Assembly: GCF_030694375.1 (NCBI RefSeq) | Contig: NZ_JAUXYL010000020.1 | Span: forward strand, 62,001-126,000 | Source: Algoriphagus sp. | GTDB taxonomy: Bacteria; Bacteroidota; Bacteroidia; Cytophagales; Cyclobacteriaceae | DNA: 64,000 bases | Direction: 5' to 3' | Part shown: positions 50,948 through 59,175 of the stretch, one piece after another | Position numbering within the stretch: position 1 is the stretch's first letter | Layout: each line of letters starts with the position of its first letter | Notes under the pieces: model-generated | What the model saw: the letters and a program-made list of their open reading frames with translations, nothing else | Told to the model about the DNA's origin: nothing | Databases searched by the model: none | Translations under genes and position numbers: made by a program

Positions 50948-52264
50948 ATGTTAGTAAATACTCACAAACAACTCTTAATCACTTTCCTGATCCTTTTGAT
51001 AGGATGGTCGGCAGAAGCGCAGGTATGGACACTGGATCAGAGCTTGGATTCGGCTCTCCAGTACAACAAATCTTTGGAAATGGCCAAGAATCAAGTTTCG
51101 GCAGCCAACCTGAAGCACGATGAATCCAAGAGTCAATTGCTGCCTAAACTGATGGCCTCGGGAGATTACCGGTACTTTATCGAAATCCCTTATCAATTTC
51201 TTTCACAAGCAGCATTTGGGGGTCCAGAGGGTACTTATAATCCTGTTCAGTTCGGAGTTCCTCATAATATTTCGGCCAATCTTTCCCTTAAGATGCCGAT
51301 TTATGACGCTCAGATCTTATCAGGCATAAAGATTTCTGAAACCTATCAGGAGATGTCTGATTTACAGCGGTTTCGTACCGAGGAGCAAGTATATCTGGAT
51401 GTTTCCCATCTGTATTACAATGCCCAAATTCTGAAAAATCAACTCATTTTTCTCCAGCAAAACCAAGGCAATGGCCAAAAGCTGGAGCGAAATACTCGAT
51501 TGCTATATGAACAAAAGCTGGCTTCAGGAACTGACTTGGATAAAGTCATTCTTCAAAATCAGCAGCTCGCGTCTCAGGTTCTCCGCCTCGAAAATCAATA
51601 TCTAATAGTAATTCAACAGCTGAAATTAAATATTGGGCTATCCCTTGAAAGGGAATTTGAAATCGATCCTGAAATTTTGCTGGGAGAGGAGCAAATTCTT
51701 GAGGCAGGGATGACCTCTGACTTCAGAATTCAGGAGCTGAAGGAAAAGGCGGTCAGCCAAGAACTCCGTGCACTCAAGCAATCCAAAATCCCAAGTTTGA
51801 ATCTCATTGGAAATTACGGAACCACTGGCTTCGGATATAGTGGGGCTCCTGAATCTTTCCTGAAATTTTACCCGGTGAGTTTTATTGGAGCACAAGTAAG
51901 TTTTCCAGTGTTCAATGGCACAATTACCACCAAGAGAATAAAGCAAAAGGAACTAGAACTTACGAATGCTTTCATTCAAAAAAGCCTGATTCAAGACCAA
52001 AATCTGGTGCAATATCAATCTGCAACCCTGCAGCAAAAAACGGCAGAAAGCCAGATTCTAACTTTACAATCCCAAATCAAACTGGCTGAATCCATCTATT
52101 TCAAAACACTCCTCCAACAACAGGAGGGACTGGCAACCTTAACAGACATTCTCCTTGCTGACAATGCGATTCGTGATTCGCAACAGCAATACCTCAATGC
52201 TTTGGTGGACTACCTCAAAGCAACTCTTGAACTCAAAAAATCCACAGGCACTCTTCCAAATTAA
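50948..52264 (+). CDS. TolC-family outer-membrane efflux protein
   Basis: 438 aa. Signal peptide about 1-24 (GWSAEAQ). Two OEP repeats made of long amphipathic helices (SLDSALQYNKSLEMAKNQVS; LATLTDILLADNAIRDSQQQ) and four short barrel strands. It forms the outer-membrane channel of the tripartite pump encoded by the next two genes. The first codons coincide with the candidate TetR operator at 50950-50969. Confidence 0.92.
   Translation: MLVNTHKQLLITFLILLIGWSAEAQVWTLDQSLDSALQYNKSLEMAKNQVSAANLKHDESKSQLLPKLMASGDYRYFIEIPYQFLSQAAFGGPEGTYNPVQFGVPHNISANLSLKMPIYDAQILSGIKISETYQEMSDLQRFRTEEQVYLDVSHLYYNAQILKNQLIFLQQNQGNGQKLERNTRLLYEQKLASGTDLDKVILQNQQLASQVLRLENQYLIVIQQLKLNIGLSLEREFEIDPEILLGEEQILEAGMTSDFRIQELKEKAVSQELRALKQSKIPSLNLIGNYGTTGFGYSGAPESFLKFYPVSFIGAQVSFPVFNGTITTKRIKQKELELTNAFIQKSLIQDQNLVQYQSATLQQKTAESQILTLQSQIKLAESIYFKTLLQQQEGLATLTDILLADNAIRDSQQQYLNALVDYLKATLELKKSTGTLPN
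50950..50969. promoter_or_regulatory. Candidate second TetR operator, over the tolC start
   Basis: GTTAGTAAATACTCACAAAC; seven of ten base pairs are symmetric. It overlaps the start codon region of the TolC-like gene and nearly repeats the element before tetR. Confidence 0.5.
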
Positions 52265-52267
52265 TCG

Positions 52268-53317
52268 ATGAAAAAGATACTTTATATCCTCATTCCTTTG
52301 GCTATTGTGATAGCCGTGGTGGCCAAGTTGGCTATGAACAAAAAGATCGCTACTGAGCGAGTTTATTCTTATGACCGTGATCTGGCTATTCAGGTAAATG
52401 CGCTGAAGGTTAGTGCTTCCAGCGTGCAACCGGAATACGGTTTTACCGGAACTTTTGAACCCAACCGGGAGACCAAATTGAGCGCTGAAGTGCAGGGAAA
52501 AGTCAACCGGGTGTTGGTGGAAAATGGCAGTCTGGTCAGAAGAGGACAGGTGCTGATTCTGCAGGATGATGCCTTGCTTCAGCTCCAACTTAAATCCGCT
52601 CAAGTCCAAATCAACGGACTGGAAGCAGATCTTAAGAGATACAGAATTCTGGTAGAAAATGATGCGATTCAGGGGATTCAGCTTGAAAAAACTGAGATGG
52701 CGATGGAATCCGCTCAGGTTCAGATCAGCACGCTGAAAGAACAAATCAGTAAAGCGGCTATCCGTGCACCTTTCGATGGAGTAATCACAGCCAAACTGAC
52801 AGAGGAAGGAGACTTTGCTGCTCCCGGAAAGTCCCTGATTCAGCTGACCGATATCTCAAAACTCAAGTTGACAATTCAGGTGCCTGAGCAGGATTTGAAG
52901 CTTTTTGAGCAGGGAAAAGAATACCAGATTCAGATTCCAGGACTTTCACAGGAAGCTAAAGGTAAAGTCAATATGATTGGTAGTCGGGGTAATGCCGGAA
53001 ATAGCTTTACGGTGGAAATCATCATTCCAAACACTTCAAAGCAGGAAATCAAGGCGGGCATGTTTGGCGAACTCAAGATGAAAACAGAGGCCGGACAATC
53101 AGGGATTCTGATTCCTTCAGGAGCGATCCTTGGTTCTGATCTTTCACCGCAGGTGTATTTGGTAAAGGAAGGGAAAGCAGTTCTTCAAAACATTCAAATC
53201 GAGAAGCGATTCCCAGATCAAGTTTTAGTCAGGTCTGGTCTCAGCGAAGGCGATCTGCTAATTATCGGAGGCCTGATCAATGTCTTTGAAGGTGCCAATG
53301 TAAGAGCCAACCTTTAA
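52268..53317 (+). CDS. RND efflux periplasmic adaptor (HlyD/MFP family)
   Basis: 349 aa. One N-terminal membrane helix (4-22). Lipoyl-like half domains flank a helical hairpin: VQGKVNRVLVENGSLVRRGQ and KAAIRAPFDGVITAKLTEEGDF. A beta-barrel and membrane-proximal domain complete it. It links the RND pump to the TolC-like channel. It begins 3 bases after the TolC stop. Confidence 0.93.
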   Translation: MKKILYILIPLAIVIAVVAKLAMNKKIATERVYSYDRDLAIQVNALKVSASSVQPEYGFTGTFEPNRETKLSAEVQGKVNRVLVENGSLVRRGQVLILQDDALLQLQLKSAQVQINGLEADLKRYRILVENDAIQGIQLEKTEMAMESAQVQISTLKEQISKAAIRAPFDGVITAKLTEEGDFAAPGKSLIQLTDISKLKLTIQVPEQDLKLFEQGKEYQIQIPGLSQEAKGKVNMIGSRGNAGNSFTVEIIIPNTSKQEIKAGMFGELKMKTEAGQSGILIPSGAILGSDLSPQVYLVKEGKAVLQNIQIEKRFPDQVLVRSGLSEGDLLIIGGLINVFEGANVRANL

Positions 53318-53327
53318 TCTCAGCGCC

Positions 53328-56300
53328 ATGAATATTACATCAATAGCTATCAATCGACCCTCGCTGATCATCGTTATGTTCAGCTTATTTATCCTACTCG
53401 GCTATATCGGATACACTAATTTGTCCTACGAGTTGATGCCGGATTTCAATCAGCCGGTACTCGTAATCAAAACGGTCTATCCGGGTGCCGCCCCAGAAGA
53501 GGTGGAAAGTTCGGTTTCCGAAAAGATAGAAGATGCACTTTCAAATCTGGAAGGCGTGGACTATTTGATTACCAAATCCCTCCCAAATGCTTCTGTAGTG
53601 ATCGCTAACATGAAATATGGGGTTGATCTGGATCAGTCCATGCTGGATGCGCAGCGCTACATCGATAATATCCGAAAGGATCTTCCTGATGAGGTTTTGT
53701 CTCCGGTGATGAGTAAAGTTTCTCCCAATGATTTACCGATCATGTCAATCACTGGCACGAGCAAGATGGGAAGTACGGAATTTTACCAGCGGATGAAGGA
53801 TGAGTTTTTGCCCCAAATCCAACAACTGAAAGGAGTGGCGGAAATCACCATTCTGGGAGGAGAACAGCGGGAGGTTCAGGTGGAAGTAGATCAGGAAAAA
53901 CTCCGCCAATACAAGGTTTCTCTCCAACAAGTTGTGGAGGCAATCAATCGTTCAGGTTTGGATATTCCTGCAGGGGTGGTGCAAACCGAAAAGGCCCAAA
54001 GCGCCGTGCGTCTTACCGGAAAGTTCAAAACTCTGGATGATATCCAAAATGTACAGGTTGCGATGCCGATTCCTGGTTCACCAATTTATGTGAAAGATCT
54101 GGCTGTTGTGAAAGATGGCATCCGGGAGATCACTTCCATCAGCCGGTACAACGGGCAGGAAGGAATCGGGATGATGCTCAAAAAGCAGGGAGATGCCAAT
54201 GCTGTGGATGTTTCTAAGGCAGTCCGGGAACGATTGGCTTTAATTGAATCTCAAAATGCAGAAGCCGAGGTGAAGTTTATCATTGCAGATGACAGCACGG
54301 ATAATACGATTGCAGCGGTTGATTCTGTAGTTTTTGACCTAATACTTGCGGTAATTTTGGTTTCATTGGTGATGCTTCTCTTTTTGCGAAGCTTTAGAAA
54401 CTCGCTTATCGTTATCATAGCAATCCCGACTTCTTTGGTGACAGCTTTTGCTGTGATGTGGATTTTGGGCTATACGCTTAATCTGATGACTTTGCTTGCC
54501 ATGTCGCTGATTGTCGGGATCCTCGTAGATGATGCGACCGTAGTCTTGGAAAATATTCAGCGACATCTCGATATGGGCAAGGATAAGCGGGTGGCTTCAA
54601 TGGAAGGAAGGATGGAAATCGGATTCTCCGCACTTTCGATCACTTTGGTGGACGTGGTGGTTTTCCTTCCAATCCTCTTTTTACAAGTATTTGTGGCGGA
54701 CATGCTGAAACAGTTTTCTGTGGTTGTAATCACTTCCACCCTGACAAGTTTGCTGGTTGGATTTACGCTGACTCCGTGGATGGCTTCCCGAATCGGTAAA
54801 TCTGAAGACCTTCAGCCTACCAATTTCTTCAATCGGTTTTTGATTGCTTTCGAACATTTATTGGATCGTTTTGTCGCTTGGTATTGCCGGCAACTGGAAT
54901 GGGTGCTCGATCACAAGCTGGCTTTTGCAGGGATAGTTCTGGGACTTTTTGCAATGACAGGAATCATTATGAAGCAGGGAATTATCGGGAAGGAATTGAT
55001 TGCAACCGGAGATCAGGGCAAGTTCAGTTTGTATTTGGAGTTTGATAAATCCACTTCTCTAAAGGAAAATAACCTCCGAACCTTGGAAGTCGAAAACTTC
55101 CTGCTCCAACAGCCTGAGGTGGCTACCATCTTCAGTAATGTCGGTGGGCCAACCACAGGAATAGGAAGCTTGGGAGTGGGAGCGGCCTTCAAATCAGAGT
55201 TGACGATTCAACTTAAGGACAAGAAAGAAAGAGGAAATGTCCCGACTGAAACCTATATGGAAAATATGCGGGAGGAGCTGAAAAAAGAGTTTCCTGGTGC
55301 GAGCTATTCGATGATTGCTTTAGGGCTGATCCCAAGATCTGCTCCGATTGAAATGACTCTCAGCGGTCCGAGTACCGAAGCAGTAATAACTGTGGCGAAC
55401 AACCTCAAAACCGTGGTTGAAAATATCCCCGGGGCAGATTATGTAAAACTTTCTGTGGAAGAGGGAAGCCCAGAGTTTCAAATCATTCCGGATCAGAATC
55501 GATTACAGCGGCTGGGATTGAATAATGCTTTTGTCGGATTGAATGTTCGAACTGCACTAACAGGAAACGATGATGCTACGCTGACTGAGGCAGGAACAGA
55601 ATATCCCGTGCGGATCCAATTGGATAATTTTAGCCGTCAGAATTTTGCTGACGTGCAGCGTTTGATTTTGGTAAATCCGGCTGGAGTGCCCATTGAGCTT
55701 TCGCAGGTAGCCGATGTGGTTCAGGATAAATCACCTTCACTTCTGGAACGAAAAGACCGTCAACCTGCCGTGACTTTGACCGCAAATGCGTTGGGAAGAC
55801 CATCCGGAACAGTGGCCGATGATGTGGTCGCCTACCTCAAAGAAAATCCGCTTCCCGCAGGAATCAGCATGGTTTGGGGAAGCGATATCAAACGACAGAA
55901 TGACAGTTTTGGGGCTTTGGGATCGGTTTTATTGATTTCATTCCTACTGATTTATTTGATCATGGTAGCCCTATATGATAGCTTTATCTATCCCTTTGTG
56001 GTGCTGTTTTCCATTCCAGTTGCTGTGATTGGAGCCTTTTTAGCACTTAATCTTTCAATGAATAATCTCAGTTTATTTGCTCTTCTCGGCTTGATTATGC
56101 TGATGGGCTTGGTAGCCAAAAATGCAATTCTGATCGTGGACTTCACGAACCAACTCCGTGAAACAGGCATGGAAGTGAAGGAAGCGCTCAAGAAAGCTGG
56201 TCAGGGAAGAATGAGACCGATTTTGATGACGACACTTTCTATGGTGATTGGAATGTTGCCGATTGCCTTGGCAAGCGGAACGGCGAGTGAGTGGAAGAAT

Positions 56301-56438
56301 GGATTGGCTTGGGTGATCATCGGAGGCTTGCTGTCATCTTTGATTCTTACAGTGTATCTGGTACCTGTTGTTTATTTAGCTGTGGAAAATTTGAAGATGA
56401 AATTGACTCGGAAAAAGGAACTGGTGAAGGTGACCTGA
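53328..56438 (+). CDS. RND-family efflux pump (AcrB/MdtB-like)
   Basis: 1036 aa, the usual length, with 12 membrane helices and two large periplasmic domains. Helix 4 has the proton-relay region GILVDDATVVLENIQRHLDMG (Asp pair), and helix 10 region has GLVAKNAILIVDF with the conserved Lys and Asp. The early motif YPGAAPEEVESSVSEKIEDAL is standard for hydrophobe/amphiphile exporters rather than CzcA metal pumps. Substrates are probably organic amphiphiles. Last gene of the tetR operon, followed by a hairpin. Confidence 0.95.
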   Translation: MNITSIAINRPSLIIVMFSLFILLGYIGYTNLSYELMPDFNQPVLVIKTVYPGAAPEEVESSVSEKIEDALSNLEGVDYLITKSLPNASVVIANMKYGVDLDQSMLDAQRYIDNIRKDLPDEVLSPVMSKVSPNDLPIMSITGTSKMGSTEFYQRMKDEFLPQIQQLKGVAEITILGGEQREVQVEVDQEKLRQYKVSLQQVVEAINRSGLDIPAGVVQTEKAQSAVRLTGKFKTLDDIQNVQVAMPIPGSPIYVKDLAVVKDGIREITSISRYNGQEGIGMMLKKQGDANAVDVSKAVRERLALIESQNAEAEVKFIIADDSTDNTIAAVDSVVFDLILAVILVSLVMLLFLRSFRNSLIVIIAIPTSLVTAFAVMWILGYTLNLMTLLAMSLIVGILVDDATVVLENIQRHLDMGKDKRVASMEGRMEIGFSALSITLVDVVVFLPILFLQVFVADMLKQFSVVVITSTLTSLLVGFTLTPWMASRIGKSEDLQPTNFFNRFLIAFEHLLDRFVAWYCRQLEWVLDHKLAFAGIVLGLFAMTGIIMKQGIIGKELIATGDQGKFSLYLEFDKSTSLKENNLRTLEVENFLLQQPEVATIFSNVGGPTTGIGSLGVGAAFKSELTIQLKDKKERGNVPTETYMENMREELKKEFPGASYSMIALGLIPRSAPIEMTLSGPSTEAVITVANNLKTVVENIPGADYVKLSVEEGSPEFQIIPDQNRLQRLGLNNAFVGLNVRTALTGNDDATLTEAGTEYPVRIQLDNFSRQNFADVQRLILVNPAGVPIELSQVADVVQDKSPSLLERKDRQPAVTLTANALGRPSGTVADDVVAYLKENPLPAGISMVWGSDIKRQNDSFGALGSVLLISFLLIYLIMVALYDSFIYPFVVLFSIPVAVIGAFLALNLSMNNLSLFALLGLIMLMGLVAKNAILIVDFTNQLRETGMEVKEALKKAGQGRMRPILMTTLSMVIGMLPIALASGTASEWKNGLAWVIIGGLLSSLILTVYLVPVVYLAVENLKMKLTRKKELVKVT

Positions 56439-56472
56439 TTCATAAACCTCCCGTCCTAAAAAAATCAAGAAA

Positions 56473-56500
56473 CCCCGCCCCAGGAGATGCTGGGACGGGG
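56473..56500. terminator. Terminator hairpin between convergent genes
   Basis: CCCCGCCCCAG (56473-56483) pairs with CTGGGACGGGG (56490-56500) with one mismatch. On the minus strand it is followed by TTTCTTGATTTTTT, on the plus strand by little T, so it mainly serves the minus-strand gene ending at 56519. Confidence 0.8.
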
Positions 56501-56518
56501 GTCCTTAACGGCATTATA

Positions 56519-57133
56519 TTAATTTAAATGGGACGGGAAATTTGAATTCTTAATTGTTTTCGAAGCAAACATAATCGCCTGAACAAATAGCGCAGCGATA
56601 ATTAGCATGGCGATCTCAAATTGGGAACTGATCGCAACGGAAGAGAAGATTCTTCCGGTCTGGCCCATCAATATTTTGGCTTCCTTGACCTGAATTTCAG
56701 ATAGGATCTTTAGCTCCTCAAAGGCGGCAAGGATTTGATTTTCCACATTATTACCAGCTCTAAGTCCCTGACCGATATTCCAGGTTAGGATTTCGAATTT
56801 TACAAAATGCTCTCGCTCCTCTTCAGTAAGTTTAGTGTCGAGATAGCGTAAACAGATTTGATCCAAATTTTTGATGTATTCATCCATATTTTGTGGAGCG
56901 ATTTTGCCATGGTTGTCCAATTTATTTTCAATTCCATGAAGTTCTTCGGAAAGCTCCATGATGTAGCTTTCGGCCATCAGTCGATCTTCATAGATTGACT
57001 CAAAGGCAGACTTGAGTTGTCTGCTGTTGGTCCGTTCACTCAGATTATTGAATAGAATGATGACAATCACTCCTGTCAGCAGGAGGGAAGCTTTGAATTT
57101 CTTGGGAATACTGTAAGTCCATTTCATAGTCAA
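56519..57133 (-). CDS. Membrane protein with MCP-like four-helix sensor domain
   Basis: 204 aa. Membrane helices about 14-30 and 168-190 frame a periplasmic bundle of long charged helices (SAFESIYEDRLMAESYIMELSEEL), the layout of 4HB_MCP ligand-binding domains. No signalling domain follows the second helix; only 14 residues remain. It may work as a membrane sensor partner or be a relic. It has two near starts (57133, 57127). It lies 22 bases after the Rnk-like gene on the same strand. Confidence 0.65.
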   Translation of the reverse strand: MTMKWTYSIPKKFKASLLLTGVIVIILFNNLSERTNSRQLKSAFESIYEDRLMAESYIMELSEELHGIENKLDNHGKIAPQNMDEYIKNLDQICLRYLDTKLTEEEREHFVKFEILTWNIGQGLRAGNNVENQILAAFEELKILSEIQVKEAKILMGQTGRIFSSVAISSQFEIAMLIIAALFVQAIMFASKTIKNSNFPSHLN

Positions 57134-57155
57134 ACTGGGTTAGGAGACGTTGAGA

Positions 57156-57548
57156 TTAGATTTGAGTGCTTCGAATAGGGTTATCAACTTGATTGATTTG
57201 AAGCCTTTTTCGTCCTCCGGGGAGAGTCCATTCCACAGTCATCCCTTGTCGAAAACCGATCATTGCTACGCCCAAGGGACTGAGGATGGAAATTTTGAAT
57301 TGTTTCAAATCAGCTAAATGAGGCAAAACCACCTGAAACTTCATCAAGCGTTGTGTCTCCAAATCCAAAACCTCAAAGTAGGAATTGATCTGTATAATAT
57401 CCGGAGATAGTTGTCCATCAGGAACGATTTCAGCGGATTTGATTTCGTGTTGAAGTTGAATGACTTCCTTCCCCTTGAGTTGAGGCGGAAGATTAAGGAT
57501 CAGGGTATGTATAGTTTTATAGTCTGATGCAGTCAGAAATGGTTTCAT
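57156..57548 (-). CDS. Rnk/GreA C-terminal-domain protein
   Basis: 130 aa. The GreA/GreB C-terminal (FKBP-like) domain occupies about 45-125: INSYFEVLDLETQRLMKFQVV, ISILSPLGVAMIGFRQG and VEWTLPGG, as in Rnk (regulator of nucleoside diphosphate kinase). The N-terminal 40 residues are a short helical piece rather than the long Gre coiled coil. Such proteins bind RNA polymerase. It probably forms a two-gene unit with the 4HB protein. Confidence 0.85.
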   Translation of the reverse strand: MKPFLTASDYKTIHTLILNLPPQLKGKEVIQLQHEIKSAEIVPDGQLSPDIIQINSYFEVLDLETQRLMKFQVVLPHLADLKQFKISILSPLGVAMIGFRQGMTVEWTLPGGRKRLQINQVDNPIRSTQI

Positions 57549-57618
57549 AGTAAGAAGTAGTTATATAGGGTTTGACCTTACTCTCTAAGGAGCAGGTTTA
57601 TTGAACTAGGATTGGCCA

Positions 57619-57651
57619 GGGGGGCGTGCCCTCCGTTTTCAAAAACGGAGG
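57619..57651. other. Two mutually exclusive hairpins upstream of the Rnk-like gene
   Basis: CCTCCGTTTT (57630-57639) pairs perfectly with AAAACGGAGG (57642-57651), with only a 2-base tip. The same CCTCC can instead pair with GGGGGG at 57619-57624. Located 70-100 bases upstream of the minus-strand Rnk-like gene. It may be an attenuator-like element or a mobile-repeat relic. The rest of 57549-57903 shows no gene. Confidence 0.4.
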
Positions 57652-57903
57652 ATTAATTGATAAAAGCCTTGCTATGACATACCAACAATCTCATGACTGT
57701 CACCTTGGAATGATAGGCAGCCGGGAAAAGTAGATGAGAATGTGGTGATGAATAATTCATACTCATGGAAAGTAATCAAATAATCTTTTGTAGGCAAAGT
57801 TTTTATTCCACGATTCACCCCAAATAATAAAAAGGGTCCCTTTCAGGTTGTTTTACCTTTTTATGTAAATGATTTTCGGTGCAAGGTGGCTTTCTTATAA
57901 AAA

Positions 57904-57949
57904 AATATTAACGGATATTTTTATCCTTTAATATTTTCTGCTACATTTG
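57904..57949 (+). promoter_or_regulatory. Promoter of Rrf2 copy D with a long operator palindrome
   Basis: The dyad GGATA-TTTT-TATCC (57913-57926) extends outward to arms of 14 bases (57904-57917 and 57922-57935) that pair at 13 of 14 positions. Its central TTTT (57918-57921) is exactly 20 bases before TACATTTG (57942-57949), so the palindrome is centred on the -33 element. Confidence 0.78.
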
Positions 57950-57970
57950 AGCATCTTCTAAACCAAAGAG

Positions 57971-58402
57971 ATGTTTTCCAAAGCCTGTAAATACGCCATC
58001 AACTCCATGATTTTTCTGGCCACAATGCCAGAGGGCGAGGAGTGCATCGGCTTGAAAGAAATTGCCGTTGCGATAAACTCCCCGGAGGCATTCACGGCAA
58101 AGATTCTTCAGACTTTGGTTAGAGAGCATCTTTTAGAGTCCATTAAAGGGCCAAATGGAGGATTTCGGATTTCAGAATCCGGAAGAAAGGTATCGCTTCA
58201 CCATGTAGTGGAAGTGGTGGACGGCGATTCAATTTTTACAGGTTGTGCATTGGGCTTGCAGGAATGTTCAGAAAAAAGACCCTGTGCCGTGCATCATAAA
58301 TTCAAGGCAATTCGGGATCATCTCACCGGGATGATGATGACAACAACCTTGGAAGACATGGCAAAAGGTATCCGTCAGGGGGTTTCGTATTTAAAGTACT
58401 AA
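57971..58402 (+). CDS. Rrf2-family regulator with Fe-S motif (copy D)
   Basis: 143 aa, MFSKACKYAINSMIFLATM. Winged helix with KGPNGGFR wing; cysteines C-X6-C-X5-C in TGCALGLQECSEKRPCAVH. It heads the group ric copy 2, cytochrome fusion, nosZ, all on the + strand and closely spaced. Its own promoter carries the longest operator palindrome in the window, so it is the best candidate for the protein that binds GGAYA-N4-TRTCC, with autoregulation. Confidence 0.92.
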   Translation: MFSKACKYAINSMIFLATMPEGEECIGLKEIAVAINSPEAFTAKILQTLVREHLLESIKGPNGGFRISESGRKVSLHHVVEVVDGDSIFTGCALGLQECSEKRPCAVHHKFKAIRDHLTGMMMTTTLEDMAKGIRQGVSYLKY

Positions 58403-58421
58403 AAAAATTTAACACAAAAGA

Positions 58422-58435
58422 AGATAAAAATATCC
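58422..58435. promoter_or_regulatory. Leader operator dyad of ric copy 2
   Basis: AGATA-AAAA-TATCC followed by TTTAA, 17 bases before the RIC start. It matches 9 of 10 arm positions of the site before Rrf2 copy D and mirrors the leader dyad of ric copy 1. Confidence 0.6.
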
Positions 58436-58452
58436 TTTAAACTAATTAAATT

Positions 58453-59172
58453 ATGAATCAGATAGCTGAAAAAAAAGTAGGTAGCATCGTAGCGGAGAAT
58501 TTTCGGACTGCTAAAATTTTCACCGATTACGGAATTGATTTCTGCTGTAAAGGCGGCGTCAAGTTGAGCGATGCCTGTGAGCGAAAAGGAGTAGACTTAA
58601 AGGAAATCTCTGCTGTGCTGGAGCAAATCGTGAAGCAACAGGATGAGACTCACTATCAGGATTTCGGTATGGCTGACCTGGTAGATCACATTGTAGGCGT
58701 CCATCATAAGTATGTAGAGACAACAATCCCCGCTCTGAAATTCTACCTGGATAAGATTGCCAAAGTGCATGGTGACAACCATCCGGAGCTTTTGGAAATC
58801 CGGGATGAGTTTTTCAATACAGCAGACGCGCTTACTGCGCATATGAAAAAGGAAGAGTTTATTCTTTTTCCCTATATCAAAGCAATGGAAGCTTCCCGGA
58901 AAGGCAACTTCCCACTTTCACCGGCACACTTTGGAGATATCGAAAATCCCATTGCCATGATGGAAGAAGAGCACGATACTGAAGGAGAGCGTTTTCGAAA
59001 AATTTCAGCGCTGAGCAATACCTACACACCTCCTTCAGATGCATGTCAAACTTACAAAGTCGCATTTGCAATGCTTCAGGAGTTTGAAAATGACCTGCAC
59101 ACTCATATTCATCTGGAAAACAACATCCTGTTTCCTGAGGCTAAAGAAGTATTTACAAGCATGAATGCCTGA
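58453..59172 (+). CDS. ric: Di-iron iron-sulfur cluster repair protein, RIC, copy 2
   Basis: 239 aa. ScdA domain with DFCCKGGVKLSDAC; hemerythrin bundle with VGVHHKYVETTIPAL, HMKKEEFILFPYI, EEEHDTEGERF and HIHLENNILFPEA. Same architecture as copy 1 but clearly diverged, so it is an old paralogue. It sits between Rrf2 copy D and the nosZ genes. Repairs NO-damaged Fe-S clusters; in this place it may also protect or assist assembly of the nitrous oxide reductase system. Confidence 0.94.
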   Translation: MNQIAEKKVGSIVAENFRTAKIFTDYGIDFCCKGGVKLSDACERKGVDLKEISAVLEQIVKQQDETHYQDFGMADLVDHIVGVHHKYVETTIPALKFYLDKIAKVHGDNHPELLEIRDEFFNTADALTAHMKKEEFILFPYIKAMEASRKGNFPLSPAHFGDIENPIAMMEEEHDTEGERFRKISALSNTYTPPSDACQTYKVAFAMLQEFENDLHTHIHLENNILFPEAKEVFTSMNA

Positions 59173-59175
59173 TCA

